DNA of 64,000 bases from Adiantum capillus-veneris (taxonomy: Eukaryota; Streptophyta; Polypodiopsida; Polypodiales; Pteridaceae). Where the stretch lies: the NCBI GenBank assembly GCA_014529385.2, contig CM043963.1:69460912-69524911 (forward strand), written 5' to 3'. Shown here in pieces: positions 10,891 through 21,539 of the stretch (positions within the stretch are counted from its first letter, which is position 1; every line of letters starts with the position of its first letter). Made by a program: the position numbers and the translations under genes. The notes beneath the pieces were generated by a model. That model had not been told where the DNA came from, made no database searches, and saw only the letters and a list, made by a program, of their open reading frames with translations.

Positions 10891-12903
10891 GTTGAGCTGT
10901 ACCAAAGATTCAAGAAGGCTCGCCCAACAGTGGTAGTGTCTCTTAGATGCTTCGAGGCATTGAAGCCATACTTTGTACGAAAGTTGAAGGAAAAAAATAC
11001 TTGCTGCTGTGTGGTTCATGTGCATATGCTCTATTTCAAAGAGGCCCTTAATCAAATGCGACAGAACAAGTTCCGGCACCACGGGAAAGGTCACCTTTGC
11101 ACTTTCTCCGTTTGTTGCAGAGGTGATGAGAGATGAACATGTTTTGCAAACCAAGCAGTGTGTCAGCACATCACCGTTATGTGGGAATCCATCATGTGCC
11201 CAAAGCCTCCAAATTGTGAATACCATGCAAAGAAATGCTTGATGGGGGACTGCTCACAATGTGGAGTACGGAGGTTGAAATTTTGTCCTGATGAGATAGC
11301 AGAGGATAGCAAGGAGGTGTTTGTGAAGGTTTTCATGGAGGTTGGAACAGGACAGGTTCACGAAGGTGGGAGTGAGAAGAAGAGAAAGGACTTGATTGTG
11401 CAACAGATGAAAAGTGGGACTTTTCTTAGCCTATTTTCAGCCCATCTGATAGGCTTCATCAGGCACAACTTTGTCTTCTGCTGGCAAGCCCAACAATTCA
11501 AGGACTGTTTGCAGAATTTTCCTAGAAACGTTGTAGTATCTGTTATTGACTTTGCGGAGAATTATTCCTTTAAAGTTCAAAATGAAATTTAGTCAATGCA
11601 TTGGTGGTCTACCCAAGTCACAATACTTGTGCACATCACTTATTTAAGAAATGCAGCAGGTGGTACACAGAAGACGCTACACTTCTACATATCAGATGAC
11701 AAGCCGCATGACACATTGTTTGTACAACATTGTTTCTTGCTGCATGATAAGTGGCTGAAAGAACGAGGACATTCTCTGCAACAACATTGGGTTTGGTCGG
11801 ATGGTGCTGCTTCACAATTCAAGGCCCGTAGACCTTACTATTTTGTGGCTAGGTACTATCAAATGACAGGCTTGCACATGATGCATAACTTCTCGGCATC
11901 CGGCCATGGAAAAGGTGAACATGATGGGGCAGGGGCAGTCATCAAGAGAATTTTGACGCATGAGGAATTGAAACCAGATGGCTGGCTTATGAAGTGTGCA
12001 GCCAATGTTTTCAACTTTTTGAAAGCAACTTTTCAGCCAAGAGAATAGTCTCAGAGGTGTAATACGCAAAGAGTCTTTTGGCTTATTGGCGCGAATGAAG
12101 TGCAACGCAATCTGCAATGGGACTGTGAGCGCATCATTGGCTCCCGCTTATTTCATTGTGCTGATGGCTATTCACAGGACAACCGCACCTCCATACGCTT
12201 TCGATCACTTTCATGATTTTGTGATCCGTGTATGCGTGGGTTGTGGAGAAGATGAAGGAACAGAATGCACATTGAATATTGGAAATATGTTTGCATCAAA
12301 CCATTGCCAAAGTCCGGGGATACAATTAGGGATGACTAATCAGATGACGAGGAGGAGGGAGATTCAACATCGATTCCGATGAGCCAAGTGTCCAACTTGT
12401 CACTATATGAAGGATGCCCTGAAATGTTAAGTGGCATGATTTCCATAGGGGATAATTTTGCAGTAAAAGCAGCTGAGGCAAATGAAGACTTCTACATTAT
12501 CAAATGCACAGAAGTGTTGTACCAAATGGTGAAAGCACAAAAGGATAAGTGGCATAACAAGATTTTTAGAGGAGGGAAGGTTGTTGAAGGCTTTTTTTAT
12601 GGCCAAGTTGAAGGAAAAGCTGATACATACCGGCTATTGGATCACACATCTTTGATAATGATCTACTCACATCTTGTTAGGGCCATATGTTTCCCGATGG
12701 AGCCTATTGCAGGATCCCTAGGTCAAATTTTACAATACAAGTTGTCTACTGAAGTATATGAGAGGATATACAATAGCATGCCATATCATGATGATGAGAG
12801 CAACGAAGGTGCGTCCATGTTACTTGAGGGCAATGAGAAGCCTTGATTGAACAACTGAATCCGGTAGTCAATAGTACCAAATCTGGTAGTCAACAGTACC
12901 AAG

Positions 12904-13188
12904 TGTATTCCGCACTATGTGCTTTTTAGTGACTGAGTCAACTTGATTTTTTGGCCCTGAGCTTTATCTGTTCTCTCTATCTAGTTTTGTGTTGGTATGT
13001 TACCTTTCATTACATTACTGTTTCAATTGTCCTCACTATATGTGCATTTGGTACATTTTGGTACTGTTGAACTTGGGTGCTTCTCTGTCCACTATTACAG
13101 TACCAAATTTGGTACTTTTTGGTACTGTTGAACTTGGGTGCACGTCTGTCCACTATTACAGTACCAAATTGGAACTGCTTGAACTTGC
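12904..13188 (+). repeat. Left arm of the internal inverted repeat
   Basis: It starts TGTATTCCGCACT about 60 bp after the transposase stop codon, and is a close reverse complement of 14646-14882. It probably represents a 3'-end sequence shared by the two convergent genes. Confidence 0.85.
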
Positions 13189-13380
13189 TATATCACTTAT
13201 GGTTTACTTTATTGCTCTATCTGGTTCTCTACTTTCTGGTACTATTGAACTTGGGTGCACATCGGTCCACTATTACAGTACCGAATTTGGTACTTTTTGG
13301 TACTGTGTTGAACTTGGGTGCCCTCCTGTCCACTATTACAGTACCAAATTTGGTACAATTTGGTACTCCTTGAACTTGCT
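13043..13380 (+). repeat. Tandem units of about 55-75 bp with GTACCAAATTTGGTAC
   Basis: The phrase TACTGTTGAACTTGGGTGC, followed by TGTCCACTATTACAGTACC, recurs four times. The same unit occurs at about 10676-10790 near the transposase acceptor and, inverted, at 14646-14760. It links the parts of the transposon. Confidence 0.85.
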
Positions 13381-13689
13381 ATATCACTTATGGTTTACTT
13401 TATTTCTTGGTATTTTTCAGTTTGTCTATTCATATTTGATACGACCACCTTGAGCAATGTCTAGAACTACGTTGATAACATAAAGGGTATGCCAAACATA
13501 GATGCTATCTACCTCAAAAATTAAAATGTTGGGAAACCTGGTTAGCTCCAAGAGGTTTCAACAGAATTAGTCAGAGGTTTCAATAGTAGAGATCAAGATA
13601 CCAAGACAGTCTGAACAAGAGAAGTGGTTTTCCATTATGTATAGTATCGGGTTACAAAATTCCACTATTTACATGATTATGGCAATCTG

Positions 13690-14565
13690 CTACCTCGGGG
13701 GATCAAATTTATAGGAGTACCCCTCCATCTGTATGAAGTAATCAGTAATGTACCCAGAAATATCGTCTTCAGTGTCAAAGACTGGGTTTTTGCGAGTGTA
13801 CGTTGTTGGGTACCGATCCCTTATCCACCCGAGCAACCAAGGCAAAACAAAATCCAGCAAGTAAAATGGGTAATCGGTTCCTACTACCATGGGATAGTAT
13901 GATCGGATTGCCATACAGTTTTCATAGTCATTTTTAAGAGACTTGTATCTACAATCATCTACACGAATAGTGTTGCTGGCATCGTACTTCGGGTGCCTTG
14001 CCCACAGCGTCCGTAGCCTCTTCAGGAAAACGGGCTTATCGCCCATGTGTTTGGGCACAACCGGAACCTCCGACATATGGGGCCGCCATATTTCACAGTC
14101 CTCTTGGAAGAGAATATATGCTAATGCCAAAAAATGAGGTTAGAGGTATCCGTAACTTATGTCCTGCAACATTCAAAGCGGGCATGCTTTACCTGCAAAA
14201 TATTTTTGCCTTCTATGGTTGGGGAAGCACACGTTCACCATGTGTAACAGTTTTTCCCTTATACAGCAGGACCACAACACTAGGTTGGCTTTCTATTTAA
14301 GCCGTAGGATGAACTACTCCGCATACGACCTTACAAGACAAATTACATTCTTTTGGAGATAGACTACCCGTGGCGTGTGCTCCTTTGGTAGGCACTCAAG
14401 TTCCTCAGGGATTTCGCTATAGCAGCTAGTTAGTAGCACGCCATTAAGATCAATCACAATCATCCGCCCATGTCTAGCAGCCACATCAGGCTGCAACAAT
14501 GTGCTTGCCGGTGTCTTGTCTAGCCACCAACAAACATAATGAGTGGGGACAAATACACAGTGCAA
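13690..14565 (-). pseudogene. FCP1-like (NIF / HAD-fold) phosphatase domain, broken
   Basis: Two exons are visible on the minus strand: about 14565-14193 and 14102-13690. The 90-bp intron has GTAAAG donor and CTTCCAAG acceptor, and the junction phase agrees (KYFA|E|DCEIW). Motif order fits the FCP1 homology fold: IVIDLNGVLL, then NLVLWSC, then KPVFLKRLRTLW, VDDCRYKSLKN and SYYP. The canonical DxDxT is DLNGV, so the second Asp and the Thr are missing and activity is doubtful. Many plant relatives carry DLNG-like variants as I recall. Two in-frame TAG codons (14314-14316, 14293-14295) break exon 1. No promoter or upstream exon is found, because the inverted-repeat arm lies directly upstream. 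It could be captured host sequence or a third transposon gene. Confidence 0.7.
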
Positions 14566-14645
14566 ACATCATATCTAAAACAGAAACTGGTCCAAAAATT
14601 ACCAAATTTGGTATTGTATTGCACAAGTAAGGACTATCCAAAATC

Positions 14646-14882
14646 GCAAGTTCAAGAAGTACCAAATTGGTACTGTAATAGTGGATAGACGTGCACTCAA
14701 GTTGAACAGTACCAAAAAGTACCAAATTTGGTACTGTAATGCACATATAGTGAGGACAACTGAAACAGTAATGTAACAAAAGGTAACATACCAACACAGA
14801 ACTAGATAGAGAGAACAGATAAAGCTCAGGGCCAAAAAATCAAGTTGACTCAGTCACTAAAAAGCACAAAGTGCGGAATACA
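14646..14882 (-). repeat. Right arm of the internal inverted repeat
   Basis: It is the reverse complement of 12904-13188 with few differences and begins about 15 bp after the stop codon of the RING-type gene. It contains the GTACCAAATTTGGTAC palindrome. Confidence 0.85.
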
Positions 14883-14897
14883 ATAGATTCTCACTGT

Positions 14898-17800
14898 CTA
14901 CAGTTTGCATGCATGGGATAATTGATCACGGGCGCGATTGCGCTTCTTTCTTTGAAAATATAAAAGTTCCTGCAGGGTCACGGAATCAGGGGAATCACCT
15001 CTCCGCTTCGAAACAGCATCGGCAACAGTAGAGTCAACGCCCCCGTCGGTGTTGTCCACAACAATATCGTTCGCAAGTACTTCTTCCTGCTCATCCTCGG
15101 CCTCCCTCCGATCTTTGTTGCCTTCCCACCCCTCTTTGACCTCCCCTTCACTCCCCTTTGTGGTTTCCACCCCCTCCCCAACACCCCCCTTTGTGGGTTC
15201 TTCCTCTCCCTTCTTGGCCGTTGCTTCATCGAGCTTTGTGTTGGCAGCATCCTGGATTTCCTCCGCATCCAGCTCCACAACAATAGGGACTTTACCTTCC
15301 TCCTTGTCCTTAGTCTTTTTACCATCTCTGGCCTCCTCCTCACTTTTACTTTCATTGTCACCTGTCTTTTTATCATCTCTGGCCTCCTCCTCACTTTTAC
15401 TTTCGCTGTCACCTATTGCCTCACATCTTTGCCCCGTCACATTGTCCTTCCCTACAGAATTACCTTGCTTCAGATCGTGGAGAACATCTGATATCTCCCT
15501 TGTCACCTCATCCACGTCCCATATTCGACTTGCAGCCGACTTTGTGGCGTGCTGGTCAACAACTGCAGCATTCTGCTCCTCTGCAAACACAAAGAAAGAC
15601 AACACATACTAACTTGTATGAAAACCTCACTGAGTTGCAAGTGCGCATATGTATTCAAAAATGCACACATACTTACTCTTGACAACTTGAAGCCCACTGG
15701 CCCAAGACTTTGCCACATCAGAGATTACCATATTACAACCCGGCTTGACACACTGATCCCTGCTTTGTAACAGAGCACTGAAGCACAAGGGATGATACTG
15801 GTGTCGGCACTCTAGCATGAAGGTTCCGACTACATGTGCGCACTCCAAGGGCTCACCGCATGCAACACACATACCAAACACCGGGATCACATTTACCGAA
15901 TCATTAACGTGGGGCCTAGGATATAGTAGGAACCTCTTCCCAAGCCTGATATCAGACAGCATCTCCTTCACAAATAGGGTATGCTCTTGACCTTCCTTCC
16001 ATTTTTTCTCCAGAGTTTCATACTCATCCTGTTGACAACCAGTAGTCCCAATTAGTTTCAAAAACTACCAAGAATTCATACCGAGACTGGTACTTCTAAG
16101 TCCTGTACTACGAAACAGAACCCAAACTACCAAAACCACCAAAACTACCAAAAACTACCAAACTCGGGAATCATATAGTACCAAAAACATATAAATACCC
16201 TCAATGCAGAACTAAACTACCCGAACCTTATCAAAACTACCAAAAGCCACTTTTTGCAGCACTTTCAAATAGTACCTAAAAGTACCAAAACTACCAAAAG
16301 CCACTTTTTGAAGCACTTTCAAATAGTACCTAAAAGTACTAAAACTACCAAAACTACCAAACAAGCTTTTTGCATCACTTTCAAATAGTACCTAAAAGTA
16401 CCCAAAACTACCAAAATCAAACTACCAAGCAAGCTTTTTGCAGCACTTTCAAATAGTACCTAAAAGTACCAAAACTACCCAATCAAACTATAGAAGGCAC
16501 TTTTTGCAGCACTTTCTAATAGTACCAAAAGTACCAAAACTCCCAAAATCAAACATTCAAATAGTACCAAAACAACAAAACTACCAAGACTACCAAAGAA
16601 ACACTTTTTGCAGCACTTTCAAAAACTACCAAAATTACCAAAATCAAACTACCAATTACACTTTTGCAGCACTTTCAAATAGTACCGAAAAGTACCAAAA
16701 CTAGCAAAACCACCAAAGCTATCAGAATAAAACTACCATAACACCTTTTGCAACACTTTCAAAAAGTACCTTAAAGTACCAAAACTTCTTCATAGTAATA
16801 GAAATACCAAACCATAAGACAGAAGGAAACCATAAACTACCTAGAATAAAAACAGTTCTACCATGAGTACCTTATACTACCAATCCCACCAAACCAAGCA
16901 TAAACAGTTCTATCAAAGGTACCTAACACTACCAATCCCACCAAACCAACCATAAACAGTTCTACCAAAGGTACCTAACACTACCAATCCCACCAAACCA
17001 AGCATAAACAGTTCTACCAAAAACTCCCAAAACTACCAGCACCTGTTGCTCTAGAATCTCCTTGTCGAGCAATGACGTATCTTCATTGATTCCATATCGA
17101 CGTAGCATCCTTCGACTGGCAGCCAAATCAGCTTCTATCACATTGATTTCTGCGTCATCGCCAGTGTTGGCCTCTCTCAGTGTTTCTAGTTGAATCTCAT
17201 ATTCCTTGATATCGTCCATAATCTGCTTAACAAGTTTATTGGAACCCTCTGCCCTCAAGAGTGTTTCCTTCTTCTGCTTCAGAGACATTGTCAGCTCTTT
17301 CAGCCTATCGACTACCTCGACACATGTCTGAGGGACTCTCCCAACCATAGCTTCAAGGTCCACAATATAATCAGGTGTCTTCTCCTCATGACGTTGTGGG
17401 GGGACTTTCTGTGTAGGGGGCGTACTACCGACTCGCGTAAGTCGGGGCTTCTTGGTATTTAACGGGTGGCCTCCTTGGGATGCACCGTTTGCCTTTTGTC
17501 AATTCTCAACCTTCTTTTCCAAGCCTCCTGGTCGGGAGGTACACTCTCACCAAACTTGGCCCATGCAACCCTGTGGCCCGCAGGATCCTTTGTGGTTGCA
17601 TGACACTTCTCATATGCAAAACAGCTGGCAAATTTTGTAGCGATCTCCCCACATGATGGTGGGGCTTGGTACACCTTATGGAACAGGAACCTGCATTCAT
17701 CGTGAAGCCGTGGTTGCATGTGATTTAAGTAAATCTTTATCTTCTTCTGGCTGGAATGCTTGAATAGAGTGAGCCACTGGTCATCGGGGATGTCATCTTC

Positions 17801-18649
17801 CATAAGATCCTTTGGCAGCACCCCCTCCATACTCAATCCATACTCATCATGAAGCTCTTGTGCTGTATAGCAGAACTTTGTCAAGATAGGGTCCTCCTCC
17901 ATCTTGTTATTTCCTGCAATGTGGAAACAACACGCAAGTAAAGACATGCCCTCATTATATGCCTCATTTCAGTTCTGCAAAACAAAACACATGGAATGAA
18001 ATGAATGTATCTCATTCAGGTGACAATTGCAAAATTCAGTTGTGTACAAAGCCAAATTTGGTAGTGGTTAGTATCAAATTTGGTACTGGTTAGTACCAAA
18101 TTTGGTACTAACCAAATTTGTTTATGCTGACATCCCTACTGAGCTTCAACTTTGTGCTATGCTCATGCACAACATATACTGATTTTTGCACTTGTATGCA
18201 TGCAAGTTAGCAATCTAAAGAGCAGCTTATACATGTAACTTTGTAACTTTCCTAAACCCTAAATTCCTAAGAAGATCCCAAACATGCACATGTACTTGCT
18301 GCATGCAAAAAGAGCAAATGCATACCTCATCAGATAAAAGACATGCAGAAGCTTGCATGCATGGAAAATAAAATGGTAAATCACCAGAAAACACACAGCT
18401 CTCATAGCACCTACCTTTAGATGTTGTAGATGACCGTGGAGTCTCATCATCGGAAAAAAGAGGCCCAGGCTTAAATGAAGTCTCCATGGACACAGCAGGT
18501 TTCTCCCTCTCCACAAAGGAGGCCCCCTTGCTAGCCCTCGTATTTGGGGTGTCGATGTTTCGAGGGGATTTTGCATCCATTTTCCTCTTCTTATTTTTCC
18601 CATTGTCCAGTGACGCTTTGGCTGTTGATTTCCTCGCTGGCGTCCTCAT
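14898..18649 (-). CDS. RING-H2-like coiled-coil protein, second gene of the transposon
   Basis: Four exons are supported by GT-AG sites and matching phases: 18649-18415, 17913-17043, 16028-15677 and 15580-14898. Introns are 501, 1014 and 96 bp. The chosen start gives MRTPARKST and then a basic KNKKRKM stretch (possible nuclear signal). An upstream Met at 18799 is also open. Next come a Trp-rich conserved-looking block, a heptad-like coiled coil joined across an intron (EILEQQ|DEYETLEKKW), and a zinc-binding module with spacing C-x2-C-x16-C-x-H-x2-H-x2-C-x10-C-x4-C. An acidic tail carries a tandem repeat of ESKSEEEARD. Exon 2 is one base short in an A-run (TTTT at 17494-17497 on the plus strand), so this copy is frameshifted unless a small intron is missed. 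About 713 residues if restored. Function is unknown; it may be an accessory protein of transposition. Confidence 0.65.
16248..16790. repeat. Minisatellite in the RING-gene intron
   Basis: Units of roughly 60-70 bp combine TTTTTGCAGCACTTTCAAA, TAGTACCTAAAAGTACC and AAAACTACCAAA. They fill the 1,014-bp intron between the coiled-coil exons. The TACCAAA core is the same as in the transposase intron. Confidence 0.85.
16852..17040. repeat. 52-bp tandem repeat, about 3.6 copies
   Basis: The phrase ACAGTTCTA recurs at 16852, 16904, 16956 and 17008, an exact 52-bp period. Each unit includes CCAATCCCACCAAACCA. It abuts the exon boundary at 17043. Confidence 0.9.
18071..18108. repeat. Palindromes GTAYCAAATTTGGTAC
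   Basis: Two adjacent copies (18071-18086 and 18093-18108, the second perfect) lie in the first intron of the RING gene. They match the palindrome found elsewhere in the element. Confidence 0.9.
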
Positions 18650-18973
18650 CTTCCTGATTGTGAGTAGCCGGGGAGCTTGTTTTTTGCAACTGTAGTGGTT
18701 TGCAGAAGGCAATGTAATAAGAGAGCAAGGCGGAAGCTGGAAAATGTGTTGAGCAACTGCGCCACTCACAAACGCAGTCTGTGATGGGACTTTTGGCACA
18801 GTTTCAAAACACCACTCGCATTACTTATTGCCCCACCCACGTTTTCTTTCACGAAAAGTTTAAATCATACAAATTTCCCTCCTACCATTCTTTAACATAG
18901 ATGAAGAAAAAGGTTCCCTCCAAAGTGTGGACATATGTAGAAGTACCAACCAGGTAGAAGAAAAATAGGTCCT

Positions 18974-19003
18974 TTTTTGTACCACCAAACCATGCTTTCA
19001 CCC
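18974..19003 (-). repeat. Right terminal inverted repeat of the 10.56-kb transposon
   Basis: On the minus strand it starts GGGTGAAAGCATGGTTTGG, and GCAT follows on the plus strand at 19004-19007. The space between here and 18650 would hold the RING-gene promoter; no clear TATA box is seen. Confidence 0.8.
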
Positions 19004-19007
19004 GCAT

Positions 19008-20828
19008 GAACTTCCCCGCCCTTGATCCCATTGACCCCCACCCCCACCCCCCCCGCCTCCTAAATATAAGGTGTCACTTAGTGTTGAGGACATATTGCAA
19101 TGAGAAATCCATGGCTAATATAATCCATACTATCACGGAGAGAATCCTTAACTTGTAGGATTATCATCACACTGAGATTAATATCCATACATCACTATGA
19201 ACATACTATGGTTTGATGTTCTAAGCTTGCAACTACAATAAGAAAAATCCAATACGGACCAATTCTCTTTGGGGATTAGTTATTTCATGCTTACATATAC
19301 TTGAAGAAGAGCTTCATGCCCACTTTGAGAATTTGGTTTAGTTGCCTCATTTGACAATCACCTTTCAATGATTGGGGGTCCTTCAATTGAGTAGCATCAC
19401 ACCCATCCTTGTAAATATGGGCCAAAACTTCGAACTGACAATAATCTAACCTTGGTTGCCACCACCAAAGAGGACACTGCCACTATCGTCCATGGTGCCC
19501 AAGGCCAAGCCGCCAACAGTAACCCACATCATGAGACCATTAGGGGCACGAAGAAGCCATGAACAAAACCATGATGTAGATAGCAACACAGAAGCAATGT
19601 TCCGATCCAACCAATCCAGCATAAAGGGTGAACCACCAAGTTGAGGGGGTCTGCCACCCCGCCCCAACCTTCCCATCGAACCAACAACAAATCGTCAAGC
19701 TTCCACCATAAGACAAAACACTGACCACATAATTCCTCCCAGGCCAGGCACGCAAAAGGCCACACTGCATCCACAAACCCGTCCATACACGTCTCAAAAG
19801 GAATGCCTCTAGCCAAGAATATCCCAACTGAACACGGCAAATGGAAAAATGACAAAAATGGGGATAGGCGGCAAAGCAAAAATATAGAGACTAAGTTTGG
19901 AGTCTTTTTCTGACTCTAGTTGTAGTAGCACCTTTTCTTTCCACATCTTTGGAAATATTTTCTCTTGCATATTTCTCCACCACATCCTTTTATGTATTTG
20001 TTGGCCCTTCTACATACTCTATAGGCTTTCTAGCAGCCTCATTTGCAAAGAAGAAGCAACAATGAGCAGGATTAAACTTGACATAGTATTATCTTCCTTA
20101 AGGACAAAATAGAACCAAAATTACCACCTTTCATCTTTCTCTTTATTTCCCTTTGCATCATCTATATGGTTTGCAAGTGGCCTAAGTGCCGAGATTAGTA
20201 TCACCCCCTTTTCTGCAGTGCTTTATTACAAAGAAGGGATCATTGTGCCAAACCTAGTTGTACTATGATGATCTCCAATCTGAACCGTATTGTAATTTTT
20301 AAGAAAAAAAGGAACTTTCTTTGGCTCGTATTTTGGACCCTTCACTGCGGATACTTAACTTTGACTTTAGGGCTAAGGTTCCAACATTGGTAGTAATAAT
20401 GATGACAAAAATTCATGATTTTCAAGTTGTTGGTTTCAAGGCTGAAGTGCAATATTGAAAATCAAGGATGATTTCTCTTTCAGGGAATGGCTCATTTGAC
20501 CCATCTTTTTGTGGATAGGAGAAAGTATCTCAAAAGGTAATATTTTTTGGCATCTTGGAACCCCCTGCAGGGGTGGGGTTAACACATAAACAAAGATCTT
20601 AGTGGGTCTTAAAAAGGTCAGGAGCAAGATGAGAAGGTGGGAGTATGTGTTGTTGCATTTCCATAGCCATATCAAAGTGATAAACTCCTTCATGATCCCT
20701 TACATTTCCTTTATTAGCTTTGAGTCTAATGTTCAAGCTTGAAGATGATACTTATGGTGCACTCAAAAAGAGGATTTTGTAATTTCAATGTGCACAATTG
20801 TACGTGTTGTTTGATTTTGAACATTATG
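19008..20828. other. Unassigned sequence
   Basis: A C-rich block (about 19036-19054) is followed by mixed sequence. Overlapping minus-strand frames at 19446-19879 show no motif I recognise. I see no splice-supported gene. Confidence 0.3.
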
Positions 20829-21214
20829 AACATGTATTAAAGAACAATCAAGAAAAGACAAATGGAAAGGCGAAAGACAAAGACATCAAGAAGGATGATA
20901 TGGTTCTTCATTATAATCGCAAGCTTGATAATAATTCTCAAAAGAAATTTCAAATTGATTAGTAAATTCCTTTCTTCATTTTAAACAATTTTCCAAATGG
21001 CACATATCAGCTTGCTGACTTGGATGGTACCCCACACAAATTGCTTGTGAATGGCTATATTAGGTTGAACAAGTATGTTACAAGGTTGATAATTGTGGTT
21101 CAGGATGAGTATTCATTTGAAGAATTTTTGGATCATGTGGTTGATTATGAACATGAAATGAAGTCTACATCACTTAGTTTACAAATTTTGTTTTCAACTA
21201 TTGATCATGAGTAA
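20829..21214 (+). pseudogene. 3' end of a Ty3/Gypsy pol, degenerate
   Basis: The frame reads through DDMVLHYNRKLDN, QKKFQI, two stop codons, then FILNNFPNGTYQLADLDG and PHKLLVNGYIRLNKYV. The order 'KGDMVL...GPF...GTYQLADLDGT...LRVNGYRLKKY' is typical of the C-terminal end of plant Gypsy polyproteins beyond the integrase core. Tandem stops (TAGTAA near 20960) sit where the GPF motif is expected. Only this terminal piece remains. The following kilobase may be its 3' untranslated region. Confidence 0.65.
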
Positions 21215-21539
21215 TCTAGTAGGCTGGGGTGTGGCAAACTTTGTTGCACGCATTTTTGAACATCCTAGTTTTTTGTAGATTTGTAACGATGGACCTGACT
21301 CTGTGTGTCAAAAGGGTGTGTGGGCTTTATTTTTGTGGGATTTTGAGCTTGCTTGAGCAAGCAAATACACATGCAATGCAAGTCTCTAGTGTAGCACCAA
21401 CTGTCAGGTTAATGTAAGTACCCGTAGGTGAGTTTTTTGAGCGACTGCTTGTATCTAACTTAAACTCGTGTAAGAATATAAAGCTTTCAAATAAATATCA
21501 GATATGTTTAGGTTTTTGTTAATTGTGACTTCTTCATGC

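Larger units (their letters stand above)
8910..12846 (+). pseudogene. DDE-type transposase, two exons, eight in-frame stops
   Basis: Exon 1 is 8910-9179 and exon 2 is 10891-12846. The intron starts CAG|GTACCA and ends TTTTTGTGCCATAG, both at phase 0, and the joined frame would be about 741 codons. Exon 1 encodes TRDLVYSFW and SPNKKDI, then HPIHLLDESQ joins VELYQRF and FEALKPYFVR. A Cys-rich region follows (CCC, CRGD, GDCSQCGV). The presumed catalytic core has VIDFAENY, SDGAASQFK and GHGKGEHDGAG, a set I recall from uncharacterised transposase-like proteins of arthropods and cnidarians. The C-terminal part (GDNFAV to ICFPMEP) could be a BAH-like fold, which is tentative. Stops in the one continuous frame are at 9024, 9129, 11134, 11590, 12046, 12214, 12253 and 12337. 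There is no indel. It is non-functional as read. Confidence 0.8.
8444..19003. mobile_element. 10.56-kb DNA transposon with 30-bp inverted ends, unassigned superfamily
   Basis: The two ends are 30-bp inverted repeats (8444-8473 and 18974-19003) that begin GGGT[C/G]AAAGCATGG, continue TTTGGTGGTACAAAAA, and differ at one position. The tetranucleotide GCAT lies directly outside both ends (8440-8443, 19004-19007) and is a candidate 4-bp target duplication. Inside are a transposase pseudogene reading inward from the left, a RING-type gene reading inward from the right, and a broken FCP1-like gene between them. TACCAAA-based repeats recur in both gene introns and in the central inverted repeats, which supports one unit. 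The ends were found by eye. Assignment as one element is strong inference. The superfamily is unknown to me. Confidence 0.75.

Noticed and set aside
8910-12846. Stops in the transposase repaired by U-to-C RNA editing
   Set aside because: All eight stops could be undone by U-to-C changes, but such editing is an organellar process in ferns and hornworts, and this gene is on a nuclear-type transposon. Decay is simpler.
12904-14882. The internal inverted repeats as ends of a separate transposon around the FCP1-like gene
   Set aside because: I see no target duplication at their outer edges, and the arms begin just after stop codons. A shared 3' sequence fits better, though this is not excluded.
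16852-17040. CRISPR-like array of 52-bp units
   Set aside because: The whole unit repeats without unique spacers, and the context is a plant intron.
8614-19060. G-rich blocks at 8614-8655 and (inverted) 19025-19060 as terminal repeats
   Set aside because: Only composition is shared; the 30-bp GGGTSAAAGCATGG ends are far better and the right G-rich block lies outside them.
19446-19879. Minus-strand frames with Trp/Leu/Gly-rich sequence
   Set aside because: No motif, no splice context, and the three frames overlap each other.
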